A DNA stretch of 64,000 bases. Origin: Campylobacter coli. GTDB lineage: Bacteria > Campylobacterota > Campylobacteria > Campylobacterales > Campylobacteraceae. The notes below the pieces were generated by a model. It was not told the DNA's origin, searched no databases, and was given only the letters and a program-made list of their open reading frames with translations. This document shows positions 44,504-53,931 of the stretch, piece by piece; the first letter of the stretch is position 1, and each line of letters starts with the position of its first letter. The position numbers and the translations under genes were made by a program. The stretch lies in contig CP154437.1 in NCBI GenBank assembly GCA_039516895.1, positions 310,001 through 374,000 of the forward strand, in the 5' to 3' direction.

Positions 44504-46135
44504 ATGAAAAAAATATTAATTTTATTTTTAAGTTGTATTTTTTGTTTTGGAGCTATAGATGTTTCACAGATTAGCGCAAGCGGGAATTCTGGCACAACTA
44601 GCTCTTCTCAAAATATAGAAAACAATATCAGCAAGAGTGCCCCTGCTCAAATTCCTGTATTTGGTGCAGAATTATTTAATGGAAATTTCAAAAATTACAC
44701 TCAAAGGGTTTATAATCCTGACTATAAAATCGCAGTAGGCGATCAAATCAGTCTTAAAATTTGGGGTGCGGTTGAATTTGAACAAATTTTAGTTGTGGAT
44801 TCTCAAGGAAATATTTTTATCCCTAAGGTAGGAGCGGTAAATTTGCTAGGGGTAAAAAATAGTGCTCTTGTAAGTGTGATTAAAGCTCAGGTAAATAAAA
44901 TTTATAAAAATAATGTTTTTGTTTATGCGGATATGAATGCTTATCAAAATGTTAGCGTTTTTGTCACAGGCAGTGTTAATGCTCCAGGGCTTTATCAAGG
45001 TCTTAGCTCGGATTCTGTGATCCAGTATCTTGATAAGGCAGGCGGGATAAATTTAGAATACGGAAGTTTTAGAGATATTCAAATTTTACGCAATAATGCT
45101 GTGATTAAAAAGATAGATTTGTATGATTTTTTACTTAAGGGTCAAATGGATCTTTTTCCTTTTAGAAGTGGTGATGTGGTTTTGGTGGGCAATGTCCAAA
45201 GTTATGTTTTTGTAAATGGAGATGTGCAAAGGCCGTTTCGCTTTGAGCTTGCAAATGATATTAAAACTTTATTTGATTTAGCTCGCGTAGCAGGTGCAAA
45301 ACCTATAGTAACTAATGCGATACTAAGAAGTTATGGAAATGATCATAAGCTTGAAGTAAGTGCCTATAATAAAATGCAATTTTCTAAAGTTTTATTAAAA
45401 ACGGGTGATGAGGTGCAGTTTAATCCCGAATACATTTCGCAAAATATCAGCATAACAGTCAACGGTGAGCATAGCGGGCTTAAAACTTTGGTAGTTCGAA
45501 AAGGAACGACGTTAGAGGATGTTTCAAGACTGATCGTGGCAAATGGGCAATCGGACATGAATGCCTTGCAAGTTTTTAGAAAAAGTGTTGCTAAAACTCA
45601 AAAAGATCTTATCAATGCTCAGCTTAAAGAGCTTGAAACCCTTGCTTTAACTAGTCCTTCGGTGACTTCTCAGGGTGCAGCTATCAAAGCAGAACAAGCA
45701 AAATTGATACTTGAGTTTATCCAAAGAGCAAGAGAATTGGAGCCTAAGGGGCAAATTGTCATCGATAAACCAAAATCTTATGGAGAGGTTATATTAGAAG
45801 AGGGTGATACCATCAATGTCCCTAGTAAAAACAATCTTATCATAGTCCAAGGTGAGGTTACTTTACCAGGAGCTTTTGTTTATAATAAGGGTGAAGATTT
45901 AAAATACTATATCAATCTTGCAGGAGGTTATGGAGAAAGAGCAGATACCTCCAAAGTACTTGTTATACGCAACAATGGCAAGGCTCAAAGATATAGTGGA
46001 AGTGTTGATATGATGCCAGGTGATTCTGTCTTAGTTTTGCCTAAGGTCGAAAGTGAGAATTTACAAATTTTTTCTATGCTAACGCAAATTTTATATCAAA
46101 TTGCCGTTGCAACGAATGTAGTATTAAATATCTAA
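44504..46135 (+). CDS. kpsD: outer-membrane capsule export protein KpsD
   Basis: A 543-residue protein with a signal peptide (MKKILILFLSCIFCFGA), a Poly_export domain (YNPDYKIAVGDQISLKIWGAVEF), and several SLBB-type segments (VFVTGSVNAPGLYQG, IIVQGEVTLPGAFVYNKGEDLKYYINLAGGYGERAD). It carries capsule polysaccharide through the periplasm and outer membrane. Located two bases after kpsE. Intact. Confidence 0.94.
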   Translation: MKKILILFLSCIFCFGAIDVSQISASGNSGTTSSSQNIENNISKSAPAQIPVFGAELFNGNFKNYTQRVYNPDYKIAVGDQISLKIWGAVEFEQILVVDSQGNIFIPKVGAVNLLGVKNSALVSVIKAQVNKIYKNNVFVYADMNAYQNVSVFVTGSVNAPGLYQGLSSDSVIQYLDKAGGINLEYGSFRDIQILRNNAVIKKIDLYDFLLKGQMDLFPFRSGDVVLVGNVQSYVFVNGDVQRPFRFELANDIKTLFDLARVAGAKPIVTNAILRSYGNDHKLEVSAYNKMQFSKVLLKTGDEVQFNPEYISQNISITVNGEHSGLKTLVVRKGTTLEDVSRLIVANGQSDMNALQVFRKSVAKTQKDLINAQLKELETLALTSPSVTSQGAAIKAEQAKLILEFIQRARELEPKGQIVIDKPKSYGEVILEEGDTINVPSKNNLIIVQGEVTLPGAFVYNKGEDLKYYINLAGGYGERADTSKVLVIRNNGKAQRYSGSVDMMPGDSVLVLPKVESENLQIFSMLTQILYQIAVATNVVLNI

Positions 46136-46138
46136 GGT

Positions 46139-47092
46139 GTGATAATGGATGCTTTAAAGATAGCTAAAGAAGTTTTTGCGACAGAGGCTAAGGCTATAGA
46201 AGATTTGGCTTTAAATTTGGATGAAAATTTTTCTAAAGCCATAGAACTTATGCTCCATACAAAGGGGCGTTGCATAGTCAGTGGCATGGGTAAATCAGGC
46301 CATATAGGAGCTAAGATAGCTGCGACTTTAGCAAGCACAGGAACTCCAAGCTTTTTTATCCATCCTGGAGAGGCTTTGCATGGGGATCTTGGGATGCTTA
46401 CTCCTGATGATGTTTTGATAGCTATTTCAAATTCAGGCGAGACTGAAGAGATTTTAAAAATCATCCCTGCGATTAAAAAACGCAAAATTCCTCTTATAGC
46501 CATGTGTGGAAAGAAAAACTCTACTCTTGTAAAACAAGGGGATATTTTTTTAAATATATCTGTAAAAGAAGAAGCATGCCCTTTGCAACTTGCTCCGATG
46601 TCTTCGACAACTGCTACTTTGGTAATGGGCGATGCTTTAGCAGCTGCTTTGATGAAGGCTAGAAATTTTAGACCTGATGATTTTGCTCTTTTTCATCCAG
46701 GTGGAAGTTTGGGTAGAAAGCTTTTAACTAGAGTAAGTGATCTCATGGTATCTAAAAATCTTCCTATAGTTCATCCTGATACTGAATTTAATGATCTTGT
46801 TGATGTGATGACAAGTGGGAAATTAGGACTTTGTTTGGTGCTTGAAAATGAAAAGTTAGTAGGCATTATAACCGATGGGGATTTGCGCCGTGCTTTAAAG
46901 GCTAATGATAAACCAAGATTTGATTTTAAAGCTAAAGAGATCATGAGTATAAATCCTAAAGTGGTCGATGCTGATGCTATGGCAAGTGAGGCAGAAGAGA
47001 TCATGCTAAAGTATAAAATCAAAGAAATTGTTGTTTCTAAAGAAGATAAAGTAGTGGGTATCATACAGCTTTATGCGATAGGGAATGTGTAG
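46139..47092 (+). CDS. kpsF: arabinose-5-phosphate isomerase KpsF
   Basis: A 317-residue enzyme with an N-terminal SIS domain (GRCIVSGMGKSGHIGAKIAATLASTGTPSFFIHPGEALHGDLGM) and two C-terminal CBS domains. It interconverts ribulose-5-P and arabinose-5-P, supplying Kdo. Kdo forms the linker between capsule chains and their lipid anchor. It lies between the conserved export genes and the variable region. Confidence 0.94.
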   Translation: MIMDALKIAKEVFATEAKAIEDLALNLDENFSKAIELMLHTKGRCIVSGMGKSGHIGAKIAATLASTGTPSFFIHPGEALHGDLGMLTPDDVLIAISNSGETEEILKIIPAIKKRKIPLIAMCGKKNSTLVKQGDIFLNISVKEEACPLQLAPMSSTTATLVMGDALAAALMKARNFRPDDFALFHPGGSLGRKLLTRVSDLMVSKNLPIVHPDTEFNDLVDVMTSGKLGLCLVLENEKLVGIITDGDLRRALKANDKPRFDFKAKEIMSINPKVVDADAMASEAEEIMLKYKIKEIVVSKEDKVVGIIQLYAIGNV

Positions 47093-47097
47093 TATTT

Positions 47098-48744
47098 ATG
47101 CCCTTATTATCTGTGATAATACCTTTTGGTTTGAGTAAAGAACGCTCTTATATACAGGAAAGAGTTTATGAAAAGGCACAGTATTTTAAAACCGATGAAA
47201 AGATAGAATTTATATTTGTCGAGGGTTATTCTTCGCAAGAGCATAACCTTAAGACATATATTCTAAAAAACAATCATATTTATCTCAAAGATGAGAATCA
47301 AAAAGAGTATTTTTCTCAAGGCAAATGTCGAAATTTTGGTGCTAGTTATGCTAATGCTAGTGTACTTTTATTTTTAGATCTTGATTGTTTTATTTCTTTT
47401 GATAGTCTTGAAAAAATTTTAAAACTTATAAAAATCAAAAATATCTTAAACAATCCCAATGCTCTTTTAGTATTGCCCGTAGTATATTTAACGCAAGAGG
47501 CTAGTGAAATTTTAAAAGAATACCCAATGGATTTATGGGATGTATTGATTCAAGAAGATTTAATCAGTGGAAAAAATTTTCTTGTTAAGTTTTTTGCTCC
47601 AAGTTCGACTTCGAGTTTGATTATCAATCGACATAAATTTTTAGAAATTGGCGGAAATAATGAAAATTTTATAGGTCATGGCTATGAAGATTTTGATCTT
47701 TTTGCTAGAGTTTTAAACTCTTGTTTAAAATTTGAGAAGGTGCCTTTAAATTTAAATTATGATTCTAGAAATTGGAATTTTTATAGCTTTAAAGGTTTTC
47801 GTTCTTGGTTTTCTTTACTTGGTTATGAGCTATGTTTTTATGGAATTTATATGTACCATCTTTGGCATATAGAGCCAAATCAAAATGGTTATATGGATAA
47901 AAAGCATAAAAATCATAAGTTATTTTACAAACACTTGAAAAAAATAAAAGATTATTCTATAGATCCTTTGCAAATTTCAAGTGTAAAAAATACTAAAATT
48001 TTAGTTATTGCAAATAAAAAATATAATTTTAGAGCTTTGAGCGTTTATTTGGGTAAGTTCGTTTATAAAAGCTTAGATGAGCTTGCTTATCAAAATAAAA
48101 AAGAAATTGAAATTTATTTACAAGAAGAAAAATTCGATAAAATTTTACTAGATAAAAATATATACAACGAAGATTTGCACGAAATTTTTAAAAACTATCT
48201 TTGTGTGTATTTTGAGCTTGGAATTTTACCTGATTCTTGGTTGTTTTATAAAGATGCCAATGAGCTTTATGATAGAAGGTATTGGGATATTGATTTAGAT
48301 AAATTACAAATTAAAGAAATGCAAGCTTACATCACTTCTTTGAAATTTGAAGAAAAAAAGAAAATTCTTACTTTTATCCAGAAATTAGGATTTAGTAAAG
48401 ATGATGATTTGTATAAAATTGTTTTTTATTTAAAAAATGAGCTTTATAGTTTTGCTAAAAATGATGGTTTTTATCAAATTATTTTTGATAAGAAAAAAAT
48501 GCTTATGTTGGGAAATTATGACAAAGAGTATTATTCTTTAAAATCTTTTGTTTATAAGCCTTATTTGTATGAGATAAAAAGGGTGAGATTTTTTTCCAAA
48601 ATTTTAGAATTTTTGGGTTTAAATTTCTTATTAAGTTTGATTTCGCAGACTAAATTTTATCGTTTAGCAAGAAAATTATTTTTTAATCCTAAGGATTTTT
48701 TTAAAGATTCTAAATTTTATAAAAGACATAACAATGCAAACTAA
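47098..48744 (+). CDS. capsule glycosyltransferase (GT2-like)
   Basis: A 548-residue protein. An N-terminal GT-A domain begins LLSVIIPFGLSKERSYI; the DxD is LDLDCF (about residues 95-100), and a later GHGYEDFDLFARV acts as the ED motif of GT2 galactosaminyl/galactosyl types. The C-terminal half (about 300-548) is not recognised and ends RKLFFNPKDFFKDSKFYKR, a motif echoed at the N terminus of the 50135 protein. A gene of this type follows kpsF in C. jejuni too, so it may act on an early, conserved step. Overlaps the next gene by 11 bases. Confidence 0.75.
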   Translation: MPLLSVIIPFGLSKERSYIQERVYEKAQYFKTDEKIEFIFVEGYSSQEHNLKTYILKNNHIYLKDENQKEYFSQGKCRNFGASYANASVLLFLDLDCFISFDSLEKILKLIKIKNILNNPNALLVLPVVYLTQEASEILKEYPMDLWDVLIQEDLISGKNFLVKFFAPSSTSSLIINRHKFLEIGGNNENFIGHGYEDFDLFARVLNSCLKFEKVPLNLNYDSRNWNFYSFKGFRSWFSLLGYELCFYGIYMYHLWHIEPNQNGYMDKKHKNHKLFYKHLKKIKDYSIDPLQISSVKNTKILVIANKKYNFRALSVYLGKFVYKSLDELAYQNKKEIEIYLQEEKFDKILLDKNIYNEDLHEIFKNYLCVYFELGILPDSWLFYKDANELYDRRYWDIDLDKLQIKEMQAYITSLKFEEKKKILTFIQKLGFSKDDDLYKIVFYLKNELYSFAKNDGFYQIIFDKKKMLMLGNYDKEYYSLKSFVYKPYLYEIKRVRFFSKILEFLGLNFLLSLISQTKFYRLARKLFFNPKDFFKDSKFYKRHNNAN

Positions 48745-50131
48745 AACCGTCGGTGTAGTAATCCCTATCTACAATGTAGAAAAATATTTAAGAGAATGCT
48801 TAGATAGTGTTATCAATCAAAGTTATACAAACTTAGAAATCATACTTGTAAATGATGGTAGCACAGATGAAAACTCATTAAACATAGCAAAAGAATATAC
48901 TTTAAAAGATAAAAGAATTACTCTTTTTGATAAAAAAAATGGTGGTCAAAGTACAGCTAGAAATGTAGGTATAGAATACTTTAGTGGAGAATACAAACTC
49001 AAAAACAAAACCCAAACTATCAAAGAAAATTCTTTAATAGAATTTAACATAGAAGGTAATAATCCTTATGAAATATACACTGTATATAAAAGCTATAAAG
49101 CTTTTAATGATGAAAAAGATTTAACAAAATTTACTTATCCTATTATTGATTATATTATCTTTTTAGATTCTGATGATTATTGGGAATTAAACTGCATAGA
49201 AGAATGTGTACCTAGAATGGATGGAGTAGAGGTGGTTTGGTTTGATTATAGAGCGGTGTATGATAAAGTCAAAAGAAAACATCTTAGCCAAATGACTCAC
49301 TTTGATTATAAAAATGAAGTGATTATCACTTCAAAAGAATGGCTTGATCGAGCTAAGGAAAGAAGACTTTTTTATTTTTGGTTTGCTTGGCAAGGTATGG
49401 TAAATTTTACTTTTCTTAAAAACATAAAACTAAAATTTATCAAGGGGATATTTGCGGAAGATTGTCATTTTGGGGTGTTATTGTTTACTTTGAGTAAAAA
49501 TATTTATATATTTCCAAAGCAAATATATATTTATCGTTTACGAGAATCAAGCTCTATGAATTTTACCCGTAAAAAATGGGTGATACATCCTGATTCGCAT
49601 TTGAAAAAGATTGATATTTTTGAAAATTCGAATGAGACAAGATTATATTATGAGACTACAAGTTGGATGCAAATCGCACTAGAATTTATAAAATTTATCC
49701 ATTCTAAGCATCATTTAAGCGATGAAATTAAACAGCATTTTTTACCAGTAGTTTGCAATAAAGCTTTAACTTTACAAAAATTTGATAAAGATCCATTGTA
49801 TCTAAAAAAATACGCCAAAAATTTAAAAATATATATACAAAATCAACCCTTAGGTGCAGTTAGCAGAGTGAAAGAATACCTTTCTTATAAAATTGCAAAA
49901 GAAATTTCTAGAAAAAAAAGTATAATGAAATTAACATTAGCTTTTAGTGTTGTTAAGGTATCTGTACAACATCAAAAAGAAGTGAGAAGATATAAAAAAG
50001 ATATTAAAAGAGATGTTTTAAATAAAAGATTGCCTTTGGAATTTTATAAGGATTATCAAAGGGCTTTAAGTTTAAGAAATCAAAGATTGATTCAAATATT
50101 GCATAATGTAAGCTTAAAATTAAAAGGCTGA
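48734..50131 (+). CDS. capsule GT2 glycosyltransferase
   Basis: A 465-residue GT2 enzyme. VGVVIPIYNVEKYLRECLDSVI, LVNDGSTDEN, KKNGGQSTARN and FLDSDDYW form the nucleotide-sugar site. An unusual ~50-residue insertion (YKLKNKTQTIKENSLIEFNIEGNNPY...) separates NGG..ARN from the DxD. The C-terminal region is helical and basic. The first ~500 bases match the 5' part of the gene at 61811 almost exactly. Probably adds a sugar to the repeat unit; donor and acceptor unknown. Confidence 0.82.
   Translation: MQTKTVGVVIPIYNVEKYLRECLDSVINQSYTNLEIILVNDGSTDENSLNIAKEYTLKDKRITLFDKKNGGQSTARNVGIEYFSGEYKLKNKTQTIKENSLIEFNIEGNNPYEIYTVYKSYKAFNDEKDLTKFTYPIIDYIIFLDSDDYWELNCIEECVPRMDGVEVVWFDYRAVYDKVKRKHLSQMTHFDYKNEVIITSKEWLDRAKERRLFYFWFAWQGMVNFTFLKNIKLKFIKGIFAEDCHFGVLLFTLSKNIYIFPKQIYIYRLRESSSMNFTRKKWVIHPDSHLKKIDIFENSNETRLYYETTSWMQIALEFIKFIHSKHHLSDEIKQHFLPVVCNKALTLQKFDKDPLYLKKYAKNLKIYIQNQPLGAVSRVKEYLSYKIAKEISRKKSIMKLTLAFSVVKVSVQHQKEVRRYKKDIKRDVLNKRLPLEFYKDYQRALSLRNQRLIQILHNVSLKLKG
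48742..49245 (+). repeat. duplicated GT2 5' segment, copy 1
   Basis: About 500 bases that align without indels (constant offset of 13083) to 61825-62328. The first ~210 bases look identical and mismatches increase towards the 3' end. Beyond the segment the two genes are unrelated in sequence. Confidence 0.9.
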
Positions 50132-50134
50132 TAT

Positions 50135-52696
50135 ATGATTTTAAATTCTAAAAAGTTAAGAAAACTTAGAGCGAATCCAAAACTATTTTTCAAAGATGCT
50201 ATAGAAAAAAAATCCTTTTGGCTAAATAATACTTATAAAAAATATCTTCCTAAAAAATACAAAGGCTTTTCCCAGTATGTAATAATATCAGCTGTATATA
50301 ATGTAGAAAAATATTTAGACGATTATTTTAAATCCATAATAAACCAAAGACTTGACTTTAAAAAAAACATTTTTATGATACTTGTAGATGATGGCTCTAC
50401 TGATAATTCTGCACAAATAATCAAAAAATACCAAAAGAAATATCCTAAAAATATCGTCTATCTTTACAAAGAAAATGGCGGACAAGCTAGTGCTAGAAAT
50501 TTAGGCTTAAAATATATGCAAGAAAATCATTATAAAACCCCTTGGGTTACTTTCACCGATCCAGATGATTTTTTGGATAGAAATTATTTTTATGAAGTAG
50601 ATAAGTTTTTAGCAACTCACCAAGATGATGATATTTGCATGATAGGGTGTAATATAATTTTTTATTATGAAAAGCAAAAAATACATAAAGACAATCATCC
50701 ATTAAATTTTAAATTCAAAAGTGGTGTAGAAGTTAAAGAAAATTATAATCTTGATAGTTTTATACAATTATCTGCCGCTAGTTGTTTTATGAATATTGGA
50801 TATCTTGATAAATTATTATTTGATGAAACACTAAAACCCAATTTTGAAGATGCTAAATTTATCAATGAATATTTGCTGGATAATATTGATTTAAAAAGCG
50901 CTTTTCTACCAAAAGCAAAATATTTTTATAGAAAAAGGGAAGATGGTAGCTCGACTTTGGATTCAAAGTTAAAATCAAAAGATTATTATTTGAATGTAAC
51001 TAGAAATGGGTACTTAAAGATTTTAAGTGATTGTGTAAAAAACAAGAGGAGTATTCCTTTATTTATACAAAATTTAGTTTTATATGATTTATGTTGGCAA
51101 ATTAAATCTCTTATTAATTCTCCTGAAAAACTGTCTATTTTAAACGAAAGTGAACAGCAAGAATACTTAAATTTGCTAGATAAAATTTTCTCTTTTATTG
51201 AAATAGAAATAGTGGACAATTTCCCTCTAGTCAGTTGCTGGTTTTTTCATAAGGTGGGAATTTTAAATTGCTTTAAAAACGAAAAACTATCATTTCAAAT
51301 ATCCTATATAGAAGATTATGATCCATATAAAGAACAAATTTTACTTACTTATTATACTGGTGATGATAAGGATATAGAAAGTATTCTTGCTGATGGGGAA
51401 AAAGTATATGTAGATTATGAAAAGATTGTTAAATATGATTTTTTAGATAGAGTGTTTTGCTACCAAAAAAGATTATGGGTTTGTATTCCAAAAAATGCTA
51501 AAGATAAGTTGGAAAATTTTATCGACGGAGAGCAAAGTAAAATAAGTTTTAATGGTAAACACTATCAAAGTATAAATATCAAAGATATCAGACAAGAATT
51601 TCAAAAAAGATTACCAAAAAGTAATATTTGGCTTTTTGCTGATAGAGACTATGAAGCAGATGATAACGCAGAGCATTTATATAGATATATAATGCAAAAT
51701 CATCCAGAACAAGAAATAGTTTTTGCATTAAGAAAAGAAAGTTCAGATTGGGAAAGATTGAAAAAAGAAGGATTTAATCTAGTAGAATTTGGAAGTTTTG
51801 AGTTTGAGAGGATTATAAAAAAAGCATCAAAAGTGATTAGTTCTCATGTTGATGAGTGTTTGATGAGATATGTTACATTAAAACAGCAATTTGTTTTTTT
51901 GCAACACGGTATTACACAGAATGATGTTTCCAAATGGCTTAATTCCAAAAAGATAGATTTGTTTATAACTTCAACAAAGGCCGAGTACGACTCTATAGCA
52001 AATGATTATAATCACTATAAATTTGGAAAAAAAGAAGTGGTTTTAACAGGTCTTGCAAGGCATGATGTCTTATTAAAAAATAATAAAACCAATACTAAGC
52101 AAATCCTTGTAATGCCGACTTGGAGAGTCAATATAGTTGGTACTGCTATAAATTCTGGAGTGAGAGGATTAAAAGATGATTTCAAAGAAAGTGAATATTT
52201 TCGAAAATGGAATTTATTATTAAATAGCAATATCTTGCAAAAATTATGCGAAAAATATGATTATGCTATAGTTTTCAATCCTCATCCCAATATTATCCCC
52301 TATTTAAAAGACTTTAATATCCCTTCTTATATTAAAATAGCCAATCACAATGAAAGCTTACAAGAATTATTTTGTAATTCATCTTTAATGATAACGGATT
52401 ATTCTAGTGTAGCTTTTGAGATGGCGTATTTAAATAAACCAGTGATTTATTATCAATTTGATCGAGAGGATTTTTTTAATTCTCATACTTTACAAAAAGG
52501 ATATTTTGATTATGAAAAAGATGGTTTTGGTCCTATTGTGGAAGATGAAGAAAGTTTATTAAAAGAGCTTGAAAACTTACTGCAGAATGATTGCAATCTT
52601 TTTGGTATTTATAAGGATAATATAGATTCAACTTTTGCTTTTAAAGATGGCAAGTGTTGTGAAAGAATTTATAAGGTAATAAAATATGATAAATGA
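50135..52696 (+). CDS. GT2 glycosyltransferase fused to TagF-like CDP-glycerol glycerophosphotransferase
   Basis: An 853-residue two-domain enzyme. Residues ~45-350 are a GT2 domain (YVIISAVYNVEKYLDDYF, LVDDGSTDNS, ENGGQASARN, FTDPDDF). Residues ~490-850 are a Glyphos_transf domain (ISSHVDECL, FLQHGITQNDVSKWLN, PTWR, FNPHPN, ITDYSSVAFEMAYLNKPVIYYQFD), as in TagF/TagB. The family transfers polyol phosphate from CDP-glycerol or CDP-ribitol. This points to a teichoic-acid-like backbone with phosphodiester links. The CDP-polyol synthetase is not in the window and may lie beyond the right end. A short N-terminal motif RKLRANPKLFFKD recurs in this locus. Confidence 0.85.
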   Translation: MILNSKKLRKLRANPKLFFKDAIEKKSFWLNNTYKKYLPKKYKGFSQYVIISAVYNVEKYLDDYFKSIINQRLDFKKNIFMILVDDGSTDNSAQIIKKYQKKYPKNIVYLYKENGGQASARNLGLKYMQENHYKTPWVTFTDPDDFLDRNYFYEVDKFLATHQDDDICMIGCNIIFYYEKQKIHKDNHPLNFKFKSGVEVKENYNLDSFIQLSAASCFMNIGYLDKLLFDETLKPNFEDAKFINEYLLDNIDLKSAFLPKAKYFYRKREDGSSTLDSKLKSKDYYLNVTRNGYLKILSDCVKNKRSIPLFIQNLVLYDLCWQIKSLINSPEKLSILNESEQQEYLNLLDKIFSFIEIEIVDNFPLVSCWFFHKVGILNCFKNEKLSFQISYIEDYDPYKEQILLTYYTGDDKDIESILADGEKVYVDYEKIVKYDFLDRVFCYQKRLWVCIPKNAKDKLENFIDGEQSKISFNGKHYQSINIKDIRQEFQKRLPKSNIWLFADRDYEADDNAEHLYRYIMQNHPEQEIVFALRKESSDWERLKKEGFNLVEFGSFEFERIIKKASKVISSHVDECLMRYVTLKQQFVFLQHGITQNDVSKWLNSKKIDLFITSTKAEYDSIANDYNHYKFGKKEVVLTGLARHDVLLKNNKTNTKQILVMPTWRVNIVGTAINSGVRGLKDDFKESEYFRKWNLLLNSNILQKLCEKYDYAIVFNPHPNIIPYLKDFNIPSYIKIANHNESLQELFCNSSLMITDYSSVAFEMAYLNKPVIYYQFDREDFFNSHTLQKGYFDYEKDGFGPIVEDEESLLKELENLLQNDCNLFGIYKDNIDSTFAFKDGKCCERIYKVIKYDK

Positions 52697-53931
52697 TAAA
52701 ACAATTTGGACATTTTGGGAGCCTAAAGATAAGATGCCTAGATATGTAAAACTTTGCATAGAAACTTGGAAAGTTTTTATGTCAGACTTATAGGGTTATT
52801 ATGCTTGACTATTCAAATTTGTATAATTTCTTACCAAAAGATTTTTATGGTGAAAGCTTGTATGAAAATTTTTCACTTCCAAAGCAGGCAGATGTCATTA
52901 GGGCAGCGGTGCTATATTTATACGGTGGAATTTGGCTTGATACTGACACAATTATTACATCTTCCAAGATTAAATATTTTTTCGAGAATCCTACCAACTT
53001 TTCTATTTTTTTGAGTCACATAGGTGTGCTTAAAGCAAAAAAGGTTCTATTATTTGCTTTAATTGGTTTCAAGAATGCCAAAAAAGAATATTAAATTATA
53101 GAAAAATTAAAGAATTAAATGGTGACCTAAGGCAATTTGAAGCTTATTATTATCTTGGAAATGGACCATTAAATCCTAATATTGAAAAATTTAAAATAAT
53201 AAGAATGAGGTTTCCATTTTTAATGGGGTAAAGAATAAAGTAATCATAGAAGCCTTTTGGAGAACAAAAGATGAAAACAAGGAAGGAAATGCGATTGTAA
53301 ATTATCAAGAATTCTATTTTTTAAATGATTATAATGATTTTGTTTTAGAAAATAAAGCAGGGTTGTTAATGCTACATAACAGTTGGACTCCTTATAGCTA
53401 TAAAAATCTAAATATTGAAGATTTTCTAATTTGTAAAATACTCTTTCTGGTATCTTTTTAAAGATTTTAAATTTAGATTTTGGCAAAATGTATATGGACA
53501 TAAGGGATAGATTATATTTGAGAAGTTTACAAGCTAATCCTTTGTCTTTTCAGGTTAAATACGGCACAGCCAAATCCCGCATTCAAAACCAACTCTCCTA
53601 TAAACTAGGACAAGCTATGATAGTAAATTCAAAATCTTTACTAGGTTATATAAGAATGCCTTTTGTATTATCTTATATATATGATAAACATAAACAAGAA
53701 CAAAAAATTTATCAAGAAAAAATAAAAAAAGATCCTTCTTTAAAACTACCTCCTTTAGAATCTTATCCTGATTATAAAGAAGCCCTAAAAGAAAAAGAGT
53801 GTTTGACCTATAAGCTAGGCGAAGCTTTGATAAAAGTTAATAAAACTTGGTATAAGGGTGGATATGTTAAACTTATATTTGAGATTAGGAAACTAAAAAA
53901 AGAATTTAAAAAAAAGGCTAACCATGCTTAG
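52686..53931 (+). pseudogene. decayed DXD glycosyltransferase (Gly_transf_sug type)
   Basis: Starts at ATG 52686, overlapping the TagF gene stop, with MINDKTIWTFWEPKDKMPRY. One extra base near 52788 shifts the frame; the reading continues as YRVIMLDYSNLYNFL and reaches the catalytic DVIRAAVLYLYGGIWLDTDTII. Further frame changes lie near 53080, 53190 and 53430; fragments such as LRQFEAYYYLGNGPLNPN and GLLMLHNSWTPYSY remain readable. The last frame (from about 53430) ends in the shared capsule C-terminal module (53551-53890). At least four lesions mean it is inactive as a whole. This also explains the ~800-base stretch without an intact gene. Confidence 0.8.
53551..53890 (+). repeat. shared capsule C-terminal module, copy in the pseudogene
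   Basis: About 110 residues: YGTAKSRIQNQLSYKLGQAM, a hydrophobic stretch, KIKKDPSLKLPPLESYPDYK, then LTYKLGEALIKVNKTWYKGG. Near-identical in protein and DNA to 61429-61770 in the sulfotransferase gene, and more distant from ~63028-63360 in the last GT2 gene. Internally doubled: SYKLGQAM and TYKLGEAL. Confidence 0.88.

Noticed and set aside
52754-53094. Two short overlapping open frames as separate genes
   Set aside because: The 52801-53094 frame is a fragment of the decayed glycosyltransferase, and 52754-53014 is a shadow frame over the same region.
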